From Rhodococcus spongiicola (GTDB lineage: Bacteria > Actinomycetota > Actinomycetes > Mycobacteriales > Mycobacteriaceae): a stretch of 64,000 nt of DNA. The position numbers and the translations under genes are program-made. The stretch lies in the NCBI RefSeq assembly GCF_004011835.1, contig NZ_RKLN01000001.1, positions 434,001-498,000 of the forward strand, given 5' to 3'. The notes below the pieces were generated by a model. The model saw nothing but the letters and a program-made list of their open reading frames with translations, was not told the DNA's origin and did not search any database. Shown here one piece after another: positions 36,544-44,606 of the stretch; position 1 is the first letter of the stretch; each line of letters opens with the position of its first letter.

Positions 36544-37299
36544 TCAAGAGCAGTCGCCGGGCTCGCCGTGCTTGACGACGGAGAGCATCGCATCGCCCTC
36601 GTCGATCGGGATTCCCGGCGCCGGGCTCTGCTCGACGACCACCCAGTTGCGGTCGGATATCTGCATGCGTCCCTTGCCCGTCGCGTCCTGACTGCGAGAG
36701 AAGAAGACACCGGCTTCCTGAATCGTGTCCTGAGCGGCCTGCAGATTCATACACGTAACGCTTGGCATGAACACCTGTGCCGACGGCGTCGAGGCGGAGG
36801 CTGACGACTGTTCGGCGTTCGGGCCCGGTTCGGCGGGGGCAACCGGCATAGCCGCGGACGGAACAGCGGGCATCGGTGTTGCGGTGGTGCTAGACGGCGA
36901 CGCGGATGACGCGTCGTCAAGGCCATCACTGATGTCGCCGATGATGCCGATCAGGACCAGCGCAGCCGCCATGAGCGATGCGGCGACGACACCTTTCCGG
37001 ATGGGCCTCTTTGCCGGCGGCTCCGGTGGGGGCGCGAATGCTGCCGAGGCATCCCCGGCCAGGAACGCCTCGTGGCCGGCCTGCGCCCTGGCGGCCAGGG
37101 CATCGTTCTCGGCCTTGGCCCGAGCGAAATGGTCGCGGATCGGCCGGCCGATAGCGAGGTACCACAGCCCCGCGGCGAACAGCAGGAAGATCACGACGGA
37201 GCTGAGGTCGAGTTGGACCAGGCTCACGATCGCCAACCAGGTGCACACACCGGCGAAGAAGCCGGCGACGACGCGGAGATATGGACGGATGATGTTCAT
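36544..37299 (-). CDS. Membrane protein with C-terminal PASTA-like domain
   Basis: A 251-residue protein from ATG 37299 behind AGGAAGATC. Two N-terminal transmembrane helices (about 9-45) precede a cytoplasmic helical stretch (50-95) and a third helix (about 104-122, GVVAASLMAAALVLIGIIG), then a Ser/Ala/Pro linker. The last 75 residues form a PASTA-type fold: VFMPSVTCMNLQAAQDTIQEAG and VVEQSPAPGIPIDEGDAMLSV. PASTA domains bind peptidoglycan fragments outside the cell. The ATG overlaps the PLD gene stop by 4 bases. A cell-wall sensor inside a restriction operon is unexpected. Confidence 0.75.
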   Translation of the reverse strand: MNIIRPYLRVVAGFFAGVCTWLAIVSLVQLDLSSVVIFLLFAAGLWYLAIGRPIRDHFARAKAENDALAARAQAGHEAFLAGDASAAFAPPPEPPAKRPIRKGVVAASLMAAALVLIGIIGDISDGLDDASSASPSSTTATPMPAVPSAAMPVAPAEPGPNAEQSSASASTPSAQVFMPSVTCMNLQAAQDTIQEAGVFFSRSQDATGKGRMQISDRNWVVVEQSPAPGIPIDEGDAMLSVVKHGEPGDCS

Positions 37300-38396
37300 G
37301 ATCTTCCTGCTTTTGGATGCAGTTGGAGCGGACTGGTCTCCTTGTATTCGAGATCGGGCCAGAGACCTAGCAGCGCATCGACAAAGCGTTCTCGTACACA
37401 CTTTCCCCGGAAGTCCGGCCTCTCCCCCAGAGGCTCGAACGCCGATTCGATGTCAGGCACCGATACCGCGAACTCGGATCTCTGAACTAGGAGGTAGTAA
37501 TACCGGCGTGGTGGAAAGGCAAACGAGTCCAGATAGGTGTGGACGAGCCTGCCGGGTTCGCTGACGCCCCCGTTTCGGCGCGGACTACCGGTCTTGGTGC
37601 CGTCCACGAGGACGATGTACTCGTCGGTGTCGTACTTCACCGACTCCTCACCGTCCCGACTGAGTATGTCGATCTGGTAGTCAAGGCTGTCGACGATCCC
37701 GTACTTCTCGGAAAGCTCGTCGGCCCTGGCCTCCGCTTCTTCTGTCAGCTTGACGTCCCGGTCCACCGGGCACAGGTGTATGACAGTCGGGCGCGACGAC
37801 CTCTCGGCTCCGATGTCCGGCTCGGCGAGTTCTTCGTCATCGGGCTCGATCCCCGCTTCGTCATCGTCGTCGACGTCCGGTGACGCGGTTCGATCGATTC
37901 CGAACTGCTCGATGAGATGCTCGAGGTCGGCAAGCTTGAGTGGTGTTGCCGCGCTCTTCCATTCGATCAGCGCAGCACGAACCTCATCCAGGCACTCTCC
38001 ATCGGCGAGGGCGACCGATTCGAACAGTCTCGTTGCCGACGACTGCGACAGGTTCGCCGATCCGATCACTGCGAACGCGTCGTGTTCGGTGCCGACCGCT
38101 TCGGCCAAGATCATCTTGGCGTGCAATCCTTTCAGTGAGTACACCTTGACACCGGCTTTGACCCAGGCAAGCAAGACGCGCGGGTCTGTCGAGCCGGCCC
38201 GCACCGTCCTCCGGTCGGCGTCGACGATGATTGCGGATCCTCGTTGAAGATCCAGGACAGTTGACGCTTCACCGCCTACATAGGCGACGGCAGCGGTGAT
38301 CGACCTTGAATAGGGCTTGAGCAGAGGAGTCAGTTCGTCCCAGATGTTCTGGCCGGCAATGACCCGTGCGGTGCGGTCACCAAGTACATCGGACAT
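37296..38396 (-). CDS. Phospholipase D-like nuclease-family protein
   Basis: A 366-residue protein. Residues 12-135 form one PLD-like domain: the catalytic H-x-K is His92-Lys94 in LKGLHAKMILAE, followed by GSANLSQSS (112-120) with Asn115 and Glu126. One HKD motif per chain implies a dimer, as in Nuc/BfiI-type nucleases. The centre is acidic (DDDDEAGIEPDDEELAEPD, about 176-194) and the C-terminal half (200-366) is unknown. It follows hsdS by 62 bases and overlaps the PASTA gene by 4 bases. A nuclease acting with the restriction system is a natural guess; phospholipase activity is less likely for a cytoplasmic protein. Confidence 0.8.
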   Translation of the reverse strand: MSDVLGDRTARVIAGQNIWDELTPLLKPYSRSITAAVAYVGGEASTVLDLQRGSAIIVDADRRTVRAGSTDPRVLLAWVKAGVKVYSLKGLHAKMILAEAVGTEHDAFAVIGSANLSQSSATRLFESVALADGECLDEVRAALIEWKSAATPLKLADLEHLIEQFGIDRTASPDVDDDDEAGIEPDDEELAEPDIGAERSSRPTVIHLCPVDRDVKLTEEAEARADELSEKYGIVDSLDYQIDILSRDGEESVKYDTDEYIVLVDGTKTGSPRRNGGVSEPGRLVHTYLDSFAFPPRRYYYLLVQRSEFAVSVPDIESAFEPLGERPDFRGKCVRERFVDALLGLWPDLEYKETSPLQLHPKAGRS

Positions 38397-38458
38397 TCAC
38401 TGGCCTGCTTTCTGCTGAATCTCGGGGACCCGATCGACGCCTGTGATGCAGCTGTCGG

Positions 38459-39706
38459 TCACAGCACCGCCTCCACTTCGCGCTCCGCGTCGCGGACGCG
38501 GAGTTCGCCGGCCATCAGGCGTGGGAGGAGCGCATCGCGCGTGGCGGCGAGGGTTCGGGACTCGTCACGTGCGACACCGAGGCGCTTGACGAGTGGGACC
38601 GCGATTGCACCCCAGCGGTTCAGTGCTGTCGGTTCGACCGAGCAAAGTGGGTATTCAGTCAAGTCGTTTGCGGACAACCGCTGTCGGCCAGATGTCCCCA
38701 CCATATGCCGGATCGCGAAAGTTCGGAACCGTTCACTCGTCGCAAGGAAATACGATAGCTCCGAGGGTATTCCGGATTTAGATCGGATCACAATGTACTC
38801 AGTGGAACCAATCGCGACCTCCCCTTCGTCCAAGAAGTCGACGTAGCCAGTCTTCCTGTTCTGCAGACACGGCGTAATTCGGGCCAGAAGTGTGTCGCCG
38901 TTCATGAAACGCGCTCCACCCTTCGCCGGACGCGATTCCCAATCCTCGACCATCATCGAACTGGTCGGAAGCTTCTGCATGTCAACGTAGGTCGGTTCCG
39001 ATTCTGTGACACGCGGACATACCGGATTGAGGTCGAAGTACTCAGTGAGCGCGCTCGCGCGTTCACCGTCGACCCCTCTATCGAAGCCCAGGAGTTGAAA
39101 CTCCGCTGCAAGCACCGCCTCCGCCACGCCAGCGAGCTTGCGGTTCGCGGCAATCTTGTCGTCGAGGGCGCCGAGGACCTCGGCGATGGCGCGCTGCTCA
39201 CCGATCTCCGGCAACGTGATTGGTATGCCCCTCAACGAGCGAAGAGGCTGACCAATACCTGGCGTACCGACCGTGGAAGCGCGATCCAACAATTCCTGTC
39301 GACCACGGCCTCTGAAGTAGTAGAGAACATACTTGGGATCGGCAATTGCCTTGTCACAACTGAGCTTCATCATGCTGGATGACAACAGGCATTCCCTACC
39401 TCCCATCAGACCGACAGCGCCAATGGCACCTCGATGCGGGAACACCAAGTCATCCGGTCGCACGATCGCGCTTGAGAGCGAGCTCGCGACTTCCTCGGAA
39501 ACGAAGACAGGGTCATCGAGGCTTATATACGGTGCATCCTTGATGTCTTGACCACGGATGACCGGAACACCCTCTGTCGTGTACATGTCCGACTTCAATC
39601 TTGAACCGAATGGGCCAATCGCGACCGATCGAGCACCAGACGCCGCTATCGCGTCAATGACCGTTCGCCGCCACCCGTGCGGGAGATCAATCTGCCCTTG
39701 ACTCAC
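38459..39706 (-). CDS. hsdS: Type I restriction-modification specificity subunit
   Basis: A 415-residue HsdS with two target-recognition domains (about 10-165 and 210-385), each followed by a conserved helix. The first spacer helix is seen in LPEIGEQRAIAEVLGALDDK and the second near VARDESRTLAATRDALLPRL with LMAGELRV. HsdS sets the bipartite DNA target for methylation and cleavage. TRD1 DNA is visibly poorer in GC than neighbours (around 39200-39560), in keeping with exchange of recognition domains between strains. The ATG overlaps the hsdM stop by 4 bases. Confidence 0.93.
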   Translation of the reverse strand: MSQGQIDLPHGWRRTVIDAIAASGARSVAIGPFGSRLKSDMYTTEGVPVIRGQDIKDAPYISLDDPVFVSEEVASSLSSAIVRPDDLVFPHRGAIGAVGLMGGRECLLSSSMMKLSCDKAIADPKYVLYYFRGRGRQELLDRASTVGTPGIGQPLRSLRGIPITLPEIGEQRAIAEVLGALDDKIAANRKLAGVAEAVLAAEFQLLGFDRGVDGERASALTEYFDLNPVCPRVTESEPTYVDMQKLPTSSMMVEDWESRPAKGGARFMNGDTLLARITPCLQNRKTGYVDFLDEGEVAIGSTEYIVIRSKSGIPSELSYFLATSERFRTFAIRHMVGTSGRQRLSANDLTEYPLCSVEPTALNRWGAIAVPLVKRLGVARDESRTLAATRDALLPRLMAGELRVRDAEREVEAVL

Positions 39707-41325
39707 GACACCCTCCCCAACTGCTCACGCACTACAGCCTGCAGTCGCGCCGACTCGTCGAACTGCTCGAAGAGCTCCTTCTTCAACCGCTCCAACTTCT
39801 CGGCGATCGGCTCCCCATCGTCTTCGATCGGCGGAGCACCGACGTAGCGACCCGGCGTGAGCGCGTAGTCGGTTTCCTTGATCTCCGCGAGTGTGGCCGA
39901 GTAGCAGAATCCGGGCTCGTCTGCGTACTCGACTCCCTTTGCGGATTCCGTTCCGCGCCAGGCGTGGAAAGTGCCCGAGATCTTGGCGATGTCATCGTCA
40001 CTCAACGCTCGTTCGGCGCGGTCGACCATGTAGCCCAGGTTCCGCGCGTCGATGAAGAGCGCTTGGCCCTGTCGGTCGATCTTGCCCTTCGGTCCGACAG
40101 CTTTGTCCTTCGCGAAGAACCACACGCACACCGGGATACCGGTGCTGCGGAACAACTGCGTCGGCAGAGCGATCATGCACGACACCAGGTCGGCCTCGAC
40201 CAACCTGGCTCGAATGTCGCCCTCGCCACTGGAGTTCGACGACATGGACCCGTTCGCCATAACCACACCTGCACTGCCCCGCGCGGACAGCTTGGAGATG
40301 ATGTGCTGGATCCACGCGTAGTTGGCGTTACCAGCCGGCGGCACACCGAACTTCCAGCGCTTGTCATCTTCCTTGCGGGTCCAGTCCTTGATGTTGAACG
40401 GTGGGTTGGCAAGGATGTAGTCCGCCAACAGATCCGGATGTTTGTCCTGTGCGAACGTGTCCTCCCACCGGTCACCCAGGTTGCCGGTGATGCCGTGGAT
40501 AGCGAGGTTCATCTTCGCCATCCGCCACGTGCGCTCGTTCAGCTCCTGCCCGTAGACGGCCACCTCGCTCGGATTGCCGCCGTGCCGTTCTATGAACTTC
40601 TCCGTCTGCACGAACATGCCACCCGAACCGCAGCACGGGTCGTACACCCGGCCGCTGTACGGCTCGAGCATCTCCACCAGTACCCGCACCACGCTGGCGG
40701 GGGTGTAGAACTCGCCGCCCCGCTTACCCTCGGCGCGGGCGAACTTCTCTAGGAAGTACTCGTACACCTCACCGAGCAGATCCCGGGCCTTCGTGGCGCC
40801 GTGGCCGGTGAAGCGCGTGTCGTTGAACAGGTCGATCAACTCGCCGAGTCGGCGCTGGTCGACGTTGTCCCGGTTGAAGATCGTCGGAAGCGTGCCCGCG
40901 AGAGTCGAATTGGCCTCCATGAGCGCTCGCATCGCGGCATTGACCAGTTGGCCTACCGTCTGCCCCTCGACACCGGCCGTTTCCTGGATACCCTTTGCGT
41001 TCTGCGCCAGGAAGCCCCACCGCGCCGTCTCCGGCACCCAGAACACGCTGCTGCCCAGGTACTCGTCCTCGTCGTCGATCAACGTCGCGATCTGGTCCTC
41101 GTTCAGCCCGTCCGCGACCAGCTCCGCACGGATCTGCTCCCGCCGCTCATCGAACGCGTCGGAAACGTACTTGAGGAACACCAGACCCAAGATCACATCC
41201 TTGTACTGGGAAGCATCCATGGAGCCGCGCAACTTGTCCGCGGCCTTCCACAGCGTGTCCTTGAGTTCCTTCATCGTCGACGGCGCGGAGACCGTGTCCT
41301 TCGTGGTCTTTTTCCTCGGGGGCAT
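39703..41325 (-). CDS. hsdM: Type I restriction-modification methyltransferase subunit
   Basis: A 540-residue N6-adenine methyltransferase. The N-terminal HsdM_N domain (15-140) is followed by the Rossmann methylase with motif I DPCCGSGGMF (229-238), the X motif region GGEFYTPASVV and the catalytic motif IV NPPF (307-310). Methylation protects host DNA and HsdM2-HsdS forms the core enzyme. Start ATG 41325 lies two bases after the stop of the large M-like gene, so the two are co-translated. Intact motifs indicate an active methylase. Confidence 0.95.
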   Translation of the reverse strand: MPPRKKTTKDTVSAPSTMKELKDTLWKAADKLRGSMDASQYKDVILGLVFLKYVSDAFDERREQIRAELVADGLNEDQIATLIDDEDEYLGSSVFWVPETARWGFLAQNAKGIQETAGVEGQTVGQLVNAAMRALMEANSTLAGTLPTIFNRDNVDQRRLGELIDLFNDTRFTGHGATKARDLLGEVYEYFLEKFARAEGKRGGEFYTPASVVRVLVEMLEPYSGRVYDPCCGSGGMFVQTEKFIERHGGNPSEVAVYGQELNERTWRMAKMNLAIHGITGNLGDRWEDTFAQDKHPDLLADYILANPPFNIKDWTRKEDDKRWKFGVPPAGNANYAWIQHIISKLSARGSAGVVMANGSMSSNSSGEGDIRARLVEADLVSCMIALPTQLFRSTGIPVCVWFFAKDKAVGPKGKIDRQGQALFIDARNLGYMVDRAERALSDDDIAKISGTFHAWRGTESAKGVEYADEPGFCYSATLAEIKETDYALTPGRYVGAPPIEDDGEPIAEKLERLKKELFEQFDESARLQAVVREQLGRVS

Positions 41326-41327
41326 CG

Positions 41328-43406
41328 TCAGCCTTTCTCTGTGACGGTCTCTGGTGCCGGTGCGACGGTGAGCGCGCCGTGCGCCACACCGTCCACCAAT
41401 GTGGTGGTGAGGTCTTCGAGTGTGTCGAGCAGTGTGCGCGCGGTGGCGCGGCGGGTACGTAGGTCGGCGAGGGCTGCGGTGATCGCGGGCACCTCGTCTG
41501 GGTGCACCCGTGGGATCTCCCACTTCCGCCACGCCGATCCGTCACGGATCGCACCGGATGGCTTCTCTGTCGTTACTCGTGAACGGATATGTCGGGCAAC
41601 GAGTTCTGGGATCAGCCCCGAACGTTGTGGGTCGCTGATTCGCAGGATCCGCGCCGGTGACTGCACCACGGACGCTCCCTCGTGATCGACGAGCGTGCCG
41701 AACGACGAACCGACGCAGAAGACGATGTCACCCGGCTCGGTGTAGCGCGCACTCGCGTACTTCGCGGTCAGCGTCAGTCGGTCGATCCCCCGCTCGCCGA
41801 TAGCGCAGCGCCCGGTCACCTCGTCCACGCCGATCACCGGCACCGTGCCGTCCAACTCGATGTCGTCGGGGTCGATGCGGCACCCCGACACCACACGCAT
41901 CTCCTTCGTTTTCGCCAACTCCCCGGCCGTGAGCATTCGCCGGGCGTCGGACTCCCGGTACTCGACCCGCAGCCCGAGCCCTACCTCGATCCCGACGGCG
42001 GCGATGTCGGCGTCACCCACCAGTTCGAGCACCCGTGCGGCGGTCTCCGCCGGTATCGGCCGCAGACGGTGGACGCGGGGCAATGCGACGAGTGAACCGG
42101 AGTCCGCGAGAAGATCGGACGTCCGACGCGCATGACCGAATCGGAACGCGTGCGCCCGCACTGCCCGCGATGATCCCATCGCCGCCGCGACATCGGCCAT
42201 CACGCCGTCGATCACGTCGTCGGACAACTCGGCGGCGCCGAGATCGGCCAGCATCATGTGACGTTCCGCTGCCGGCACGGAATAGTCGACCGCGCCGAGG
42301 ACCCATAGCGCCATCGACGAGCCCGGCCGCGCCGGCAACAGCCCCTCCGGCAACCGGATCGCGGCACGCAGATGGCCGGACCGGAGCAACCCGGAACGGA
42401 TCGACGCGCACTCGCGATCACGCAGCGGATCGACCAGCACGGCGGCCGGACCGATGATCACCGCACGCTGACCCGGACCCATCTGCATGGCGATGTTGTC
42501 GATCTCGCCCAGGATCTCGGTGTCGGTGTAACCAATGGTCGTCGGCGACGGATACTGCGTCACGAACATCCCCGGCCGTTCGAGGCTGAACCCGTCCTCG
42601 AAGCCGCTCTCCGGGGATGGAATTCGCACCGCCCGGTGCACGGCCAGCCGCCGCCGCGCACGCCGCGCGCCGGCGGTGTCCGAGGCTCTGGTCATGACGG
42701 TCAGGTCGCTGAACTCTGGGAGCGAATCGCGCACGGCGACGAGTAGGTCCGTGCTCTCCGGTGCCGGGTCGACGAACAGTGGATGCTCCCCCTCGGCCAG
42801 CGCCACACACAACCGCGCACAGAGCGTGCGGGCGCCGGCGCCGAGGGTGGTGTCGGACAGGGCCGACCACCTTTCACGGAACCTTCTCGACATCAGCGCC
42901 TCGAACGCATGCGCCGGGGTGAAAGCGGCGTCGGCCATCTGATCCACGTGGGATGCAACCACGGCGAGCTGTTCGCCCAGCGCGTCGGCCTCGGAGTAGA
43001 GGAACTCGTCGTCCGGGTCGAGTTCGTCGACCTCGTCGAGCAGGTCGTCCGGGTCGAATTCACCCAGCTGCTCCCCCAGCAGGGCCTTGACGCACAGCAG
43101 CGCAGTGATGCCGTCGGCAACCACCACCGGATCGACCCCGGAGGCGTGCTCGAACGCCGCATACATCGCCAGGTCGCGAGCGAACGAGTCACTGTTGCCC
43201 AACCCGCGCGCTTGCACCCAGTCGGCGACTTCGTGCGCGTCGAACTTCTCGATGCGGCCGTCAACGGTGACCGGGTTCGGAAAGGGCTGATCGCCGCTAC
43301 GGGATCGCCTCACCCACGTCGTGACGACCGGGCGCTGCACCTTCGCGAGGGTGGCGATGTCTCGCTTGGTGAGGAGGAGCGTCGGCAACGCGGTCGTCTG
43401 CTGCAC
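41328..43406 (-). CDS. HTH / inactive N6-methylase-like / target-recognition fusion protein
   Basis: A 692-residue protein from GTG 43406 (GGAGGGGG upstream; another GTG at 43433 is possible). Residues about 12-65 look like an AlpA/MerR-type helix-turn-helix (TKRDIATLAKVQRPVVTTW, then FDAHEVADWV). Residues 150-375 follow the N6-methylase plan (FTPAHAFEAL; LRAAIRLPEGLLPARPGSS), but motif I reads DPAPES instead of DPxxGSG and motif IV reads QYPSP instead of NPPF, so SAM binding and catalysis are probably lost. Residues 490-680 resemble an HsdS recognition domain (GDIVFCVGSSFGTLVDHEG) with a closing helix. It opens the operon, two bases before hsdM. Confidence 0.7.
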   Translation of the reverse strand: MQQTTALPTLLLTKRDIATLAKVQRPVVTTWVRRSRSGDQPFPNPVTVDGRIEKFDAHEVADWVQARGLGNSDSFARDLAMYAAFEHASGVDPVVVADGITALLCVKALLGEQLGEFDPDDLLDEVDELDPDDEFLYSEADALGEQLAVVASHVDQMADAAFTPAHAFEALMSRRFRERWSALSDTTLGAGARTLCARLCVALAEGEHPLFVDPAPESTDLLVAVRDSLPEFSDLTVMTRASDTAGARRARRRLAVHRAVRIPSPESGFEDGFSLERPGMFVTQYPSPTTIGYTDTEILGEIDNIAMQMGPGQRAVIIGPAAVLVDPLRDRECASIRSGLLRSGHLRAAIRLPEGLLPARPGSSMALWVLGAVDYSVPAAERHMMLADLGAAELSDDVIDGVMADVAAAMGSSRAVRAHAFRFGHARRTSDLLADSGSLVALPRVHRLRPIPAETAARVLELVGDADIAAVGIEVGLGLRVEYRESDARRMLTAGELAKTKEMRVVSGCRIDPDDIELDGTVPVIGVDEVTGRCAIGERGIDRLTLTAKYASARYTEPGDIVFCVGSSFGTLVDHEGASVVQSPARILRISDPQRSGLIPELVARHIRSRVTTEKPSGAIRDGSAWRKWEIPRVHPDEVPAITAALADLRTRRATARTLLDTLEDLTTTLVDGVAHGALTVAPAPETVTEKG

Positions 43407-43504
43407 GCGACATACCCCCTCCGAAAAGCCCACGGCCCCGATTGGTGGCCGCCCGAGAAATCTAGCCGATCAAAGGATCCGACAGAACCCCTAGGTCACG
43501 CATG

Positions 43505-43528
43505 GCGCGATAACCCGGGTTATCGCGC
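43505..43528. promoter_or_regulatory. Palindrome site 2 (24 bp, core CGATAACC-NN-GGTTATCG)
   Basis: A perfect 24-bp palindrome whose central 18 bases (43508-43525) have the same arms and 2-bp spacer as 34100-34117. It lies 99 bases upstream of the M-like gene start and 72 bases upstream of the divergent RNase H-fold gene. The shared site suggests one regulator for both halves of the island. Confidence 0.65.
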
Positions 43529-43600
43529 TCTTTGCAGACTCTGTCGGATGGGCCAGGCACTGTGTCCAACATCCGGTCAATCAATGTGAAGGAGGCCCCG

Positions 43601-44524
43601 TTGCTCGCCGTCATCCACATCCGCCGATACTCGAGTACGCAAGACGACCTGGTCCGCGCCGTCGCCGCATGGCAGGTGAACGGCGCGGTTTCGACCCGGC
43701 AGTTCGAGTATGCCGACGCAACCGATGCGTCCTACTACCGTGCCGGTCTCGACGCCTTCGCGCTGCTCCTCGATATGTCGACGGTGACGTCGGAACCTAT
43801 CCTCCTCCACATCACCGACAACAAGCTCCGCAACGAAATCGACGCCGTCGTCGAGTCTTTCCCGTCGGTGACGATCGTCGACGTCGCTCGCGGCGCGGTA
43901 CTGGATCTCACTCACGCCGCGCTCGACACCCTCGTTTCGCACCACCGCTACCTCGTGGCGGCCGACGAGGAACTCGAGCGCGCGGCGGCAGAGGAAGAAC
44001 GTGCGCGTGTGGCGGCGGAAGAGGAACGAGAGCGTGAGCGGATCACCGCGCTGCCGGTGCTGACCGTCGCCACCGACGCGTCCAAGTCACGCCGCCGGGG
44101 AGTCGGCGTGGCCTGTGTCAGTGAGGACGGCGTCCGGCACCAGAAGATGGTCCCGAACGTCACGACGGTGCTCGAGGGTGAGTTGCTCGCGATCGAGCTC
44201 GCCATCGACCGCTTCGCCGAGCGGCGGCTCCACATCCTCACCGACAGTCAGAGAGCCTTGCAGCACCTCGGTGTCCTGCAGACTAAACGGTGGCCGCTGC
44301 GCCTGACCGTCGGCGAAAAGGCCGCCGTGGCCCGTATCCAGGAGGCGATGCAGGGCCGCAAGATCCGGCTGTCGTGGGTTCGCGGACACGACGGACACCT
44401 GCTCAACGAGACCGCTCACCGGCTCGCCATGGCGGTGCGCCGCGCCCACGAGGCCCGCATCCCTGCGGAGACCCGGCGGGCCATCGCCGAGCAGATCGTC
44501 GAACCGCTGCGTGTTGCGGCCTGA
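43601..44524 (+). CDS. RNase H-fold protein with coiled coil
   Basis: A 307-residue protein from TTG 43601, set by AAGGAGG. Residues 1-120 form an unknown alpha/beta domain, 122-148 a charged coiled coil (EEERARVAAEEERERER) and 152-285 a ribonuclease HI-like domain. Catalytic residues Asp159 (VATDAS), Glu194 (LEGELLAIELA) and Asp215 (LTDSQ) are in place; the fourth position, Asp in the usual GHxGxxxNExxDxLA, is His273 here. Activity on RNA-DNA hybrids may be weak or altered. It diverges from the M-like gene across palindrome site 2 and so belongs to the island. Confidence 0.75.
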   Translation: MLAVIHIRRYSSTQDDLVRAVAAWQVNGAVSTRQFEYADATDASYYRAGLDAFALLLDMSTVTSEPILLHITDNKLRNEIDAVVESFPSVTIVDVARGAVLDLTHAALDTLVSHHRYLVAADEELERAAAEEERARVAAEEERERERITALPVLTVATDASKSRRRGVGVACVSEDGVRHQKMVPNVTTVLEGELLAIELAIDRFAERRLHILTDSQRALQHLGVLQTKRWPLRLTVGEKAAVARIQEAMQGRKIRLSWVRGHDGHLLNETAHRLAMAVRRAHEARIPAETRRAIAEQIVEPLRVAA

Positions 44525-44606
44525 GCGCTCCCTGAGTGCTCCTTGCCGAGTTCGCTCAGCCAGAAGTACCGTCCGCGAATGTTTTACGACCGAGACGGTA
44601 TCTCGC

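Noticed and set aside
38459-39706. Low-GC part of hsdS considered as an inserted element
   Set aside because: The reading frame is intact and recognition domains commonly differ in base composition.
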